A stretch of 20,874 nt of DNA from a virus. A model generated the notes under the pieces. That model was given only the letters and a program-made list of their open reading frames with translations. It was not told where the DNA came from and did no database searches. Below, in pieces: positions 1 through 7,240 of the stretch. Each line of letters starts with the position of its first letter. The first letter of the stretch is position 1. The stretch spans positions 1 to 20,874 of the IMG/VR virus record IMGVR_UViG_3300020438_000341, one strand, 5' to 3'. A program made the translations under genes and the position numbers.

Positions 1-520
1 TAGCTTCTGTACCTTCGGTATCGTTGTAAGGGCCTACTTCATTTGATGTGCTTACAAACCTTACCCAGTAATAATAGTTTTGGTTGTAACCTACTTCATC
101 GCTATATATAGAACCAATAGCAGTGGATATAAGGGTAGCACCGCCAAGGGCGTTATCTTTTGATCTCCATATTTCTGTATAAGCATGCCTACCATAAGAA
201 GGTGTGTTCCATTTTAAAAGTATGCCAGTAAAAGCACCGCTTGCTTCTAAACCACTAGGAGCAGGTGGGGGGCCTTGCTCGCCTCCGCCTCCTCCGCCGC
301 CTTCTCCAGGAGGTACTATGTCACTAGTCTGAACACCTTTGTTTCTGACTTTTACTATGCCAGAGTCTGACAATTCTCTAAGAGTTACAGCTCTATCTAA
401 AGGATCACCACGTCTTCCTAATCTAACTTCTAACGCTTCTTTAATAGCATCAAGAGCTATTTTAAGTTCTCTATCCGTTTTAGGTGGTATGTTCTTAAGA
501 GCAGGAAGTTTAGTTGACAT
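1..520 (-). CDS. Fibronectin-III tail/tip protein, 3' end cut by window
   Basis: This open frame starts at ATG 520-518 and runs off the left edge, so only the first 173 residues are visible. Residues 1-70 are a charged, helical N-terminal part, probably for virion attachment. Residues 74-80 are seven consecutive glycines, followed by a Pro-rich linker (about 84-89). From about residue 88 a fibronectin type III-like domain begins, with GLEASG, ILLKW, YTEIWRS, YYYWVR and GPYND. This pattern is typical of FN3 domains in tail-tip (lambda J-like) and tail-fibre proteins, which contact the host surface. The start overlaps the stop of the upstream gene by one base (TAATG), implying translational coupling. 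The missing C-terminal part would be expected to carry the receptor-binding or trimerisation region. Tail/tip role is likely; the exact position in the virion is unknown. Confidence 0.8.
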   Translation of the reverse strand, partial: MSTKLPALKNIPPKTDRELKIALDAIKEALEVRLGRRGDPLDRAVTLRELSDSGIVKVRNKGVQTSDIVPPGEGGGGGGGEQGPPPAPSGLEASGAFTGILLKWNTPSYGRHAYTEIWRSKDNALGGATLISTAIGSIYSDEVGYNQNYYYWVRFVSTSNEVGPYNDTEGTEA

Positions 521-2508
521 TAGGCTTCCTTAAGTTCAGCTATGTTTTCTCCAATACAGACTTCATTTACAACTTTAGTACTCTCTATTTCTATAGCAAA
601 CTCTGTATGTACACTTGCTGGTAAACGTACCATAGGTTCAGTTATAGCAGTAGCACTAAAACTAGGAGTAGTACCTGTAACGCTAAAAGCACTACCACTT
701 GTAGAAATAGTAGCGTTGTATATAACATTGCCATCTCCGTATACTTTTATAGTTACTGGATAGGTTTCTGCATCTACTTTAGCAAACCCAAAACTTGTTG
801 GCCTAGGGACGTTATATGTTTTTGATTTCCAATTGTAAGTTAAAGCTGTATTACTACCTTGAAACTTTTTAATCTTGTTACCTATTATTATATATAGTTC
901 GTTATCATCTGGATCAGTAAACCCGCCACGTACTAATGCACCAACATCAAGATCTACAAGAGCGTTAGCTTGTTCTCTTGGGTCAAATATAAAACCACCA
1001 AAACCAGAACCTGTGCTATAGAAACCTACGTATCTACCCTGCCATTTAAAACCTGTAATAGTAGAAGGGTAATAGTTTGTTTGCCATTGTTCAGGTGTGA
1101 TAAGAGCTTGTGTAAGAACTGTAGCAGTTGCGCCTTGTACAGCTGTTAAACCATCTGGACCTGCATATACAATAAACTCGCCCATATCTACCATAGATCT
1201 TTTGTTTAAACACGCTTCACCTGACTCTATTTTTATAGCTACCATAGCAGAAGGGTCACTACCTGTTACTAAGTATGGAGTACCTTTTGTACCTACTATA
1301 ACCCCGTTAGCCGTTGCAGCTATACCTATAATCTCTTCATCGATAGCAATTCTATAATTAGCAGGCCAAGCATGCGGTAAAAAAGGCTCGCTAAAACATA
1401 CACGTTTTCCTGTGAAACCAGCAAGAATCCCATTTGGCAAAGATATAAGACCTTTCATAGGCCCTTCTGGATATAAAGCTGTATCATCATCTGGGGGTGC
1501 AATCCAAGTATCAGAAGGTAAAAGTTCAGCTAGTTCACTGTTTCTTGATACATCAGTATGCGTAGCAGCAGATAAAGCAAGTTCTGCTACAAATTGAAAC
1601 TGCGTAGAATTAGAACCAGTATTGGATCTGTATATTCTTTTCTTTGATAAGTTTGTATTAGTAATAGTCGTAGATGTTTCTAGCCCAGATATAGCTACAG
1701 TCATATTATCATCTGTAGTTATAACAGTAGAAGCTGGAGAAGGTGGGCCTTCTTCTCCGTATGCAGATACAAAAGTATATACGTACGAAGTTTCGTAATC
1801 TAACTCTGCATCTGAGTTACCACCGAGTTTTACACCGTTGGCTACAGAAGCACTATTACCTGTCCCAGTTGCAGCAGCAGATAGTTCTACTGTTAAAGTA
1901 GAAACACTAGGCACTGATTTTATTTTATAGTTACCATTTATATCTGCGGCTTCTACACCTTGTGTTGTAGCAAAGCCTGTAAGAGTTACATATTCACCTG
2001 CGGTCACACCATGTGCAGCGGCTGATCCGCTAGCAGATGTAGTTATTGTTATAGTAGAACTTTCATTTACAAATGCGATAAGCCCATCAAATTGTTCTTC
2101 TCCTACTGCAGCTACGGTTGGGGCTGCAGTTGGGGCAGGTATGCCTAGTCTATAACCACCAATAGGCATTGGATTAGAAGCATGCACAACGTCAGCATTT
2201 CTACCCATTTTAGGAAAGGTTTGCCCTGACCAATAAATCGTGTCGTTATTATCTCCGGGCACTGGACCACGTACGACGTTTACATCTTCGTCAAACTGTA
2301 GCCAACGTTCTGGGCTATCGGTGTATTTAAATATAGATTGTCTACTAGAATTAGATAAAGTAAGAGTATCAGAATTGTCTGTAATAGGCACTAAACGGCC
2401 GCTCTCAAGGTTTACATCAGTAGCTACAGTAGCTAGCTCATCCCTTAAAAGTCTAGGTGAAGTCCTTGGCGCAAGACCCCCGAATGTATTAAGTTTAATA
2501 TAGGCCAT
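520..2508 (-). CDS. Large phage virion/tail structural protein (widespread family)
   Basis: This 662-residue protein belongs, by pattern memory, to a phage structural family that opens with a Gly-Leu-Ala-Pro-Arg stretch (residues 10-15) and an LxSGxLxP motif (34-41). It then carries WLQFDEDVNVVRGP (69-82), and a GD...YWSGQTFPK segment follows. Around residues 236-260 there is an FN3-like stretch (SYVYTFVSAYGEEGPPSP). The C-terminal half has repeated short beta-strand blocks (GVIVGTKG, FIVYAGPDGLTA, GRYVGFYSTG) that suggest a beta-propeller-like fold. Family members occur in podophage and siphophage tail modules, but I do not know a proven function. No signal peptide or membrane segment is visible. 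It starts seven bases after the lysozyme stop without a strong Shine-Dalgarno sequence, and its TAA overlaps the next ATG. Virion role is likely; the tail-hub role is inference. Confidence 0.75.
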   Translation of the reverse strand: MAYIKLNTFGGLAPRTSPRLLRDELATVATDVNLESGRLVPITDNSDTLTLSNSSRQSIFKYTDSPERWLQFDEDVNVVRGPVPGDNNDTIYWSGQTFPKMGRNADVVHASNPMPIGGYRLGIPAPTAAPTVAAVGEEQFDGLIAFVNESSTITITTSASGSAAAHGVTAGEYVTLTGFATTQGVEAADINGNYKIKSVPSVSTLTVELSAAATGTGNSASVANGVKLGGNSDAELDYETSYVYTFVSAYGEEGPPSPASTVITTDDNMTVAISGLETSTTITNTNLSKKRIYRSNTGSNSTQFQFVAELALSAATHTDVSRNSELAELLPSDTWIAPPDDDTALYPEGPMKGLISLPNGILAGFTGKRVCFSEPFLPHAWPANYRIAIDEEIIGIAATANGVIVGTKGTPYLVTGSDPSAMVAIKIESGEACLNKRSMVDMGEFIVYAGPDGLTAVQGATATVLTQALITPEQWQTNYYPSTITGFKWQGRYVGFYSTGSGFGGFIFDPREQANALVDLDVGALVRGGFTDPDDNELYIIIGNKIKKFQGSNTALTYNWKSKTYNVPRPTSFGFAKVDAETYPVTIKVYGDGNVIYNATISTSGSAFSVTGTTPSFSATAITEPMVRLPASVHTEFAIEIESTKVVNEVCIGENIAELKEA

Positions 2509-2515
2509 TTTTTCA

Positions 2516-2968
2516 TTATACAGTATTCAGAACTGATTCTTGCAGTTCTCGACTCCTTCTTCCTACTTGGTTAAACCATCTGCTGTCTTCCATTTCAGCT
2601 GCCATTTGTTTCCAATCATGTGATCTACATGCTTTTAACATATTACGGAACTTAGAAAGTCTAGTTCCTCCTAGATTAAAGCACATATTGACTATAACAT
2701 GTTGGATATTTTCTGGTAAATTATAAAAAGCTTCGTCTGTGCCAAACACATGTATAGCTTCTGCTAAATGTTTGTTAAAATCATCTTCATAATACAGATC
2801 AACAACTTCCTGTGATACTTTAGTACCCACTTCCCAATCATACTCTGGGTCTTCTGGTTGGCATAAATGTCCTATGCCAAGAGTTTTAAAACCTAAACTA
2901 TCCTCATATATCTCTAAGACCTCGCCTTCATGTCTTTTAATCTCTTCCTTGCATTGCTCTATGTTCAT
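2516..2968 (-). CDS. T4-type lysozyme endolysin (GH24)
   Basis: This is a 150-residue phage lysozyme that cleaves the MurNAc-GlcNAc bond of peptidoglycan to release progeny. The catalytic triad of T4 lysozyme (Glu11, Asp20, Thr26) is present with the same spacing as Glu14, Asp23 and Thr29, in RHEG, YEDSLG and FKTLGIGHL. The downstream helical half contains the usual NMCFNLGG and SRWFNQVGRRSREL blocks. The length is close to T4 lysozyme (164 residues). No signal peptide or signal anchor is visible, so a holin or similar membrane lesion would be needed for export; the two tiny membrane proteins just upstream are candidates. The start ATG overlaps the preceding stop (ATGA). A tail-associated lysozyme is possible given the structural neighbours, but the small single-domain form fits an endolysin better. 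Confidence 0.92.
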   Translation of the reverse strand: MNIEQCKEEIKRHEGEVLEIYEDSLGFKTLGIGHLCQPEDPEYDWEVGTKVSQEVVDLYYEDDFNKHLAEAIHVFGTDEAFYNLPENIQHVIVNMCFNLGGTRLSKFRNMLKACRSHDWKQMAAEMEDSRWFNQVGRRSRELQESVLNTV

Positions 2969-3213
2969 GGTGTTATTATCCTGTCGTCTACTGATTTAAT
3001 TTTATCTTCTTTTAAAAAGACTTGCAGTTCCGTTACGGTTGTTTTTTGTGCTGCTTCTACCTTTCGTAAGTTAAAATCAGCGTCTTGCCATTCACTTTGT
3101 AATCTAACTAACATGTTAAATTGCTGAGCTACTCGGTCAGTCATCTGGGTTATATCGTATTGTTTACCATCAAAGTTGATTAACTGCGGTAATTTGCTTT
3201 CGGCTTTAGCCAT
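2965..3213 (-). CDS. Small soluble helical phage protein, unknown function
   Basis: This 82-residue protein has its start at ATG 3213-3211, chosen because a perfect AAGGAGG lies five bases upstream. An in-frame upstream extension to 3243 would overlap the previous gene and has no ribosome site. Residues 9-20 look like a short beta unit (PQLINFDGKQYD) and residues 21-65 form a long heptad-like helix rich in Gln, Glu and hydrophobic residues. It resembles small proteins, possibly the DUF6447-like group, found beside structural genes in marine phages, but that is a weak memory. It sits between a possible XhlA-like holin and the lysozyme, with a 4-base ATGA overlap into the latter. A lysis-accessory or minor virion role is equally possible. 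Confidence 0.72.
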   Translation of the reverse strand: MAKAESKLPQLINFDGKQYDITQMTDRVAQQFNMLVRLQSEWQDADFNLRKVEAAQKTTVTELQVFLKEDKIKSVDDRIITP

Positions 3214-3218
3214 AGGTA

Positions 3219-3225
3219 CCTCCTT
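3219..3225 (-). promoter_or_regulatory. Strong Shine-Dalgarno AAGGAGG deciding a start
   Basis: On the minus strand AAGGAGG lies five bases before ATG 3213, and its first two bases are the end of the TAA stop of the upstream 60-residue gene. This fixes the start of the 82-residue protein and shows termination-coupled reinitiation. Confidence 0.85.
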
Positions 3226-3406
3226 ATAAAAAGCTAGACCCAATGATAAGGACGTATACGCCTATAATCATTGTTGTGAACTTAGTGTCCATACGGTCAA
3301 ACTTAGCATCTCCTTTGTCTAAGCGCTTCTCTATAGCAGTGTATCGAATATTACACTCTCTTTCGTGTGATTCAATTTTTGCCAATGTTTCTTTAACCGT
3401 AGCCAT
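3224..3406 (-). CDS. XhlA-like small membrane protein, candidate holin
   Basis: This 60-residue protein has a charged coiled-coil N-terminal part and one C-terminal transmembrane segment (about residues 44-60, with IIGVYVLIIG). The pattern HEREC-IRYTAIEKRLDKGDAKFDRMD followed by a hydrophobic tail resembles the XhlA/hemolysin-type phage holin family, in which a short soluble helix precedes a single membrane span. It lies two genes before the lysozyme, consistent with a lysis role. I use ATG 3406 rather than the longer frame from TTG 3442: the extension overlaps the preceding small gene and lacks support, while ATG 3406 follows that gene's stop by seven bases. No good Shine-Dalgarno is seen, so expression probably depends on coupling. 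Confidence 0.72.
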   Translation of the reverse strand: MATVKETLAKIESHERECNIRYTAIEKRLDKGDAKFDRMDTKFTTMIIGVYVLIIGSSFL

Positions 3407-3413
3407 AAAAGGA

Positions 3414-3572
3414 TTATAGGCCAAAAAGCGCTGTAACACCAAATGATACCCCCATAAACATAAGTAGTATCTTTACAGGCAACAAGAATATAAAGAATAC
3501 TCTAGCTACTTTACGTTTTTTAGATATTTCTGACCAAGGAGGTAGCCCTGGTGGGTTTTTTAAATTTATCAT
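3414..3572 (-). CDS. 52-residue single-span membrane protein
   Basis: This short frame fills the otherwise empty stretch between the 242-residue gene and the candidate holin. It begins MINLKNPPGLPPWSE, has a basic cluster SKKRK at 17-21, then a hydrophobic segment from about residue 22 to 50 (FFIFLLP, ILLMFMGVSFG) and ends at TAA 3416-3414. Its ATG overlaps the TGA of the upstream gene in the classic 4-base ATGA arrangement, which is the best evidence that it is real. The positive charge before the hydrophobic part predicts an N-in orientation. It could be a pinholin/antiholin, a lysis accessory or a spanin-like piece; no family is recognised. Confidence 0.65.
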   Translation of the reverse strand: MINLKNPPGLPPWSEISKKRKVARVFFIFLLPVKILLMFMGVSFGVTALFGL

Positions 3573-4297
3573 GTTATCTCTATAGTTGATGGGAACCCTA
3601 AAGCCATAGAGGTATAACTAGTACCTATGCCATAATTACGGCTCCATATGTGAAAACCACTTGAAGTAGTATAAGCCCAACCGTCGCTTCTGTTAATAAG
3701 TGTTGTACCATTGTAAAACGTTGAGCTGCCACCAAAGTTCGTTGATCCGCCCGGATATAAGTTTCGTATGCGTAAGGTTGTCCAATTAGAGGCGCCATTA
3801 GCCCCTGTTGCTATAAGATAAGAGACTCCGCCGAGTGTAACATTCCGATTTAGTAAACCTACAAAGTTAGCGCTACTAGGAAAACTAGCTACATTAGCCA
3901 AGCTAAGTCCACCAGTACCGCCACTATTACCTAAACCAAAATTTCCTAGACTAGCAGAGCTGCTATCTACAGATACGTATTGATCCGCCTGGCTGGTGGC
4001 TACTCCAATATGCGTATAACTTGTAGCCCCTTTACTTGATCCAGTAGTGTAAGTTCTAGAACTTGGAACGAATCCACAAGTGCCTCCATAATCTCTAAAC
4101 TGTTGCGTAGTACCACTAGGAACTATTGCGGCTTGACCTAGAGTATCAGATTGATTTCTTCTAGGAGCCATCTTTCTATAATCATTGATAATAATATTAC
4201 TATTAGATTTAGCAGACACGCCTTGATCTGGCGTACGGTATTCTGCTGCTAGTTCAGCTGCATCAATATTACTTGTTTTATCTATAAAACCAGACAT
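3569..4297 (-). CDS. Gly/Ser/Thr-rich putative tail-fibre-associated protein
   Basis: This 242-residue protein has no family I can name. Residues 1-60 are mixed and include a basic YRKMAPRR stretch. From about residue 60 onward it is very rich in Gly, Ser, Thr, Asn and aromatic residues (for example NFGLGNSGGTGGLSLANV and NFGGSSTFYNGTTLINRSDGW), as in beta-structured phage adhesins and fibre tips. No signal peptide, membrane span or catalytic motif is visible. It starts one base into the stop of the 206-residue gene (TAATG) and ends by overlapping the next small gene, so it belongs to the same coupled translation block as the oxygenase and glycosyltransferase genes. A second fibre tip or an adaptor is my best inference, at low certainty. 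Confidence 0.65.
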   Translation of the reverse strand: MSGFIDKTSNIDAAELAAEYRTPDQGVSAKSNSNIIINDYRKMAPRRNQSDTLGQAAIVPSGTTQQFRDYGGTCGFVPSSRTYTTGSSKGATSYTHIGVATSQADQYVSVDSSSASLGNFGLGNSGGTGGLSLANVASFPSSANFVGLLNRNVTLGGVSYLIATGANGASNWTTLRIRNLYPGGSTNFGGSSTFYNGTTLINRSDGWAYTTSSGFHIWSRNYGIGTSYTSMALGFPSTIEIT

Positions 4298-4917
4298 TAA
4301 TAATACTCCATAGAATATTTTTCAAATACTATACTGTAATCAGATTTTACCCCAGGCCAATCATGTCCGCCAGTAGTATAGTTTTGTGTAACTTGTCCGA
4401 GGTGAGTCATAGTATTGTAATTTTTTACATTACATTCTTCTATAGGACCAAAATGATTTTTATAAGCCATAAAAGTATCGTTTATAGGGGATCCTACATC
4501 GCAATAGCTATAAGCAATAGTTGCACCTAAACCTTTCTCTGTATTGCCTCTTAGGTTGTGATATTCAGGATCACGCATAAAAGCCCTAGTTCCTTCGATA
4601 TCCGGTCCTATTAAAGTATTACACAAATGCCATGCGCTATCTTCAATAAAACCTAAAGCAATATTAATTAAATAACCGTCTTTATACATACCGAAAGCTA
4701 GTTTAGTTAGTGCGTAATCTAAACACATGTTATACCAGTACTGTATGTGGTTTACATCGCCTGCATTAGCTATTTCTTCTTTTGTAAAGTCTACGCCTGG
4801 GTAATTGTAGGTGCCTTTATTAAAAAAACCTTTAGACCCTAAATATAAACGTTCTATGTCTCCGTCTGCAAATAACAGGTGTATATCAGCTTCTGTTAAT
4901 ACTTTATCTGTGTACAT
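4297..4917 (-). CDS. Unknown 206-residue protein in the modification cassette
   Basis: I do not recognise this protein. It is compact and mixed alpha/beta, with many aromatic residues. Notable segments are YWYNMCLDYALTKLAFGM (about 60-77), GYLINIALGFIEDSAWHLCN (about 81-100) and a C-terminal block with HLGQVTQNY and GGHDWPG. There is no signal peptide or membrane span. It begins two bases after the stop of the glycosyltransferase/hydroxylase fusion, with the AAGGA of TAAGGATG serving as a very close ribosome site, and its stop overlaps the next start. The placement suggests a partner of the modification enzymes or a virion component made with them. The fold might be an acyltransferase-like alpha/beta domain, but no acetyl-CoA motif can be pointed to. 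Confidence 0.65.
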   Translation of the reverse strand: MYTDKVLTEADIHLLFADGDIERLYLGSKGFFNKGTYNYPGVDFTKEEIANAGDVNHIQYWYNMCLDYALTKLAFGMYKDGYLINIALGFIEDSAWHLCNTLIGPDIEGTRAFMRDPEYHNLRGNTEKGLGATIAYSYCDVGSPINDTFMAYKNHFGPIEECNVKNYNTMTHLGQVTQNYTTGGHDWPGVKSDYSIVFEKYSMEYY

Positions 4918-4919
4918 CC

Positions 4920-6764
4920 TTAGAGTATATCACCCTTGTATCTTTGCGACCATATAGTCAAACTGTACTTTGTACCCTCCGTAAGCTCTACACATTCGTG
5001 CGGATGCGTAACTTGCCCTGGGAATAAAAGCAGTTTGCCTACAGGTATATCAGCGTTACTTATATTCTGCCTAGGAAAAAATAACTCGCCACCTTTGTAG
5101 TTTTTATTTAATTTTACTGAACCAGTTACGTGCGAGGAGTCATGGTGTAGCGCTAGTTTTGTTTGTGAATTAGTAGAATACTTCAACATAAAAGCATCTC
5201 TTACGCCTTCTACAACCATAGGATTCCAATAAGGTTCTATTATGGGTTTGACATGTTTTTGCCAATGTTCTTCTAGTTCTTGGTAGATGTTAAGTTCTTT
5301 TAGTCTTATCTCTTGAGCAGGATACGTATCTAAAGGTAGACTTTTCCATTCTGCATTTTGCTCTGCTATTTCTATAAGCCTTTGACACTGATGTTCTGAC
5401 ATAAAATCTATTAATATCATGTCTTTTTCTATGACTTCATAGTTGTGAGTAGGTGTATGAAACAGGTTGTATTGTGGGTACATCTCTTTGTAGATACGTT
5501 CAAAGTTATCTTTTGCAGAGTCATCACCATTACCGTGGTAGATACAAGGGCAACAAGTAGTTTCTTGGTTATGTAACTGGTTGCCTAACATAGTTATATT
5601 AGGTTCGTGGCATTGGAAAATGTAAGCTTCTACGTCAAGACCAATATCATATAGACCTTCTAAATATGCTTGTTGGTAAAACAGTTGGTCATCTTGGTGA
5701 TCTTCTATGTTGTTGTGGTTTAGTATCTTTTTTATCTCTCCTACCTCACCTATAAACGTACCAGAGTTAAGATATCTATATCTGGTGTGTACGGAAGGAA
5801 ACTGATTACCTAGGCTAGGATCTGGCCAACATACTTCTTCTGCGGCAAAAAGTACTTTATGACCCATGTCTAAATACCTTTCTTTGATTGTTTCTAAGCT
5901 ATCTGCATAAAAAACATCGTACGAATCTGTGAAGAGTAAAATATCCGTGTCCGAAAGATGATGTATATGCTGTTTTAGTATGTTTACTTTCTGACCACCA
6001 CCTGGACCTGTCATGTCTGAGCCCCTCCACTCAACACCTGCGCCCCAGTTGTCTATTTTTATGCCGTGTTTATCTGCAGAATCATATAGCTTTTTCATTT
6101 TGCTATCGTCTGTACCTATCGTTACTACGTGTATTGTCATATCTCTCCTGTCGTTACGTATGTCAGAGGGTAGCACATCTCTAGTAGCTTGGTTACAAGA
6201 ATCTTCTTGTAAAGCAAGAGCCATGAGACTAGCTTCTCTGATTTGTTCAGGTATATACTCGTCTACTGGTATTATACCTTCTTCCATTATATTAGTATTT
6301 AACAGCTTTCGTGCACCTTTTGGGGAGATCACATACGCCGTTGTATTGTATGGATACCAAGGTCTTTCTAGCTTATCAGATACTTTTATAGTGTTCTCTG
6401 GTTCGTTTTCATTGCGTTGTAGGTACAACAAGTCCCAATAACCTATTGTATGGTCATAAAAAGGTTCGTCCCATCTCTCTACATTTATGATGGCATCGTC
6501 TTCTATTACATATATAGGCTCATCTAACTCTACACATTTTTGCCACATTTTTCTGTGAGATAAGAAACAAGCTACTTCTGTAGGAACAATGCCTCTGTTT
6601 TGAAATGGATCTATCCACCCTGGTCTAGTTTTATATTCAGATAAATCCTGTGTTAAACCATCTACAGCTTCTACAAATGTATAGTCTTCTAGGGTTGGGT
6701 TTTTATCTATAAAGTGTTGTTTACGTTCAGGCCTACTTTTTAGGTTAATTACAAATTTTTTCAT
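4920..6764 (-). CDS. GT25 + PLOD-type glycosyltransferase + lysyl hydroxylase fusion
   Basis: This 614-residue protein has three enzyme domains. Residues 1-207 are a GT25 (LPS/collagen galactosyltransferase) domain with INL (6-8), RPERK (11-15), CFLSHRKMW (66-74), IEDD (87-90) and TTAYVISPKGARKL (141-154). Residues 209-430 match the LH3/PLOD glycosyltransferase domain: HVVTIGTDD, FTDSYDVFY (metal-binding Asp280 and Asp283), FAAEEVCWPD, LNSGTFIG, DDQLFY and HGNG (His410). Residues 440-614 are a 2-oxoglutarate/Fe(II) dioxygenase like the lysyl-hydroxylase catalytic domain: HHD (His540, Asp542), GGELFFPR, LLLFPGQVTHPHE (His589) and GTKYSLTIW, with Lys599 where lysyl hydroxylases have the 2-oxoglutarate-binding Arg. 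In animals these activities build Glc-Gal-hydroxylysine on collagen. The collagen fibre gene lies just upstream, so that fibre is the inferred substrate. LPS or another phage protein remains possible. The accessory domain of animal LH enzymes is absent. Confidence 0.9.
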   Translation of the reverse strand: MKKFVINLKSRPERKQHFIDKNPTLEDYTFVEAVDGLTQDLSEYKTRPGWIDPFQNRGIVPTEVACFLSHRKMWQKCVELDEPIYVIEDDAIINVERWDEPFYDHTIGYWDLLYLQRNENEPENTIKVSDKLERPWYPYNTTAYVISPKGARKLLNTNIMEEGIIPVDEYIPEQIREASLMALALQEDSCNQATRDVLPSDIRNDRRDMTIHVVTIGTDDSKMKKLYDSADKHGIKIDNWGAGVEWRGSDMTGPGGGQKVNILKQHIHHLSDTDILLFTDSYDVFYADSLETIKERYLDMGHKVLFAAEEVCWPDPSLGNQFPSVHTRYRYLNSGTFIGEVGEIKKILNHNNIEDHQDDQLFYQQAYLEGLYDIGLDVEAYIFQCHEPNITMLGNQLHNQETTCCPCIYHGNGDDSAKDNFERIYKEMYPQYNLFHTPTHNYEVIEKDMILIDFMSEHQCQRLIEIAEQNAEWKSLPLDTYPAQEIRLKELNIYQELEEHWQKHVKPIIEPYWNPMVVEGVRDAFMLKYSTNSQTKLALHHDSSHVTGSVKLNKNYKGGELFFPRQNISNADIPVGKLLLFPGQVTHPHECVELTEGTKYSLTIWSQRYKGDIL

Positions 6765-7240
6765 TAATTAAATTCTGTAGCTACTTCTATGTCATAGTTC
6801 CAAGAGTTTATATTCATAGATACTCTTTCTCCACTTTGTATAGGTGTTACTTTATGTTCTAACCCAGGACCAAACATGACAAGTCTATTTGACACTGGTG
6901 TTATACGCATGTTGTTTTTAAAGATAAGTTCACCCCCTACTAATTCTTTTACATGCGGGTAAAAAACTATAGAGCATATAGGAAAGTGACTTTGCCCTGT
7001 ATTAAAAAAGGTTTGTTCGTCTCTATCTTGGTGCCAATCTGGCATACCGTTTCTATGAAACCAAATGTCATAACCTACTTGGTTTTCAAAGTTAAAATAA
7101 TTAGCTGCTGTAGACATAAGCCGTCTAGCAACTACCCCATTGTCATGTTCTTCTTCTTTCTTAAAATAAGTGTGATTGTTTTTGTTGTTTATAGTCTCTA
7201 AGGTCGTAGGGTAAAAGACTTTATCTACTATTATAATCAT
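6764..7240 (-). CDS. 2-oxoglutarate/Fe(II) dioxygenase (hydroxylase), copy B
   Basis: This is a 158-residue single-domain 2-oxoglutarate-dependent oxygenase. The iron facial triad is His70 and Asp72 in DWHQDRDE plus His129 in GPGLEHKV, and Arg139 ten residues later (SGERVSMNI) is the expected 2-oxoglutarate anchor. GGELIF (102-107) is the usual strand between them. Such enzymes hydroxylate protein side chains, small molecules or nucleobases. It overlaps the neighbouring oxygenase by an ATGA and the glycosyltransferase/hydroxylase fusion by a TAATG, so the three are probably made together. Beside a collagen-like fibre, a prolyl, lysyl or other side-chain hydroxylase is the natural inference, but the sequence does not reveal the substrate. 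No signal peptide; cytoplasmic. Confidence 0.88.
   Translation of the reverse strand: MIIIVDKVFYPTTLETINNKNNHTYFKKEEEHDNGVVARRLMSTAANYFNFENQVGYDIWFHRNGMPDWHQDRDEQTFFNTGQSHFPICSIVFYPHVKELVGGELIFKNNMRITPVSNRLVMFGPGLEHKVTPIQSGERVSMNINSWNYDIEVATEFN

Noticed and set aside
3214-3243. Ten-residue N-terminal extension of the 82-residue protein.
   Set aside because: It overlaps the preceding gene, and a perfect AAGGAGG points to ATG 3213.
3407-3442. Longer version of the holin-like protein starting at TTG 3442.
   Set aside because: It would overlap the 52-residue gene in another frame and has no ribosome site; the family-like part begins at ATG 3406.
6013-6441. A 142-residue plus-strand frame opposite the glycosyltransferase fusion.
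   Set aside because: It has no recognisable domain or ribosome site and lies wholly within a well-supported enzyme gene on the other strand.
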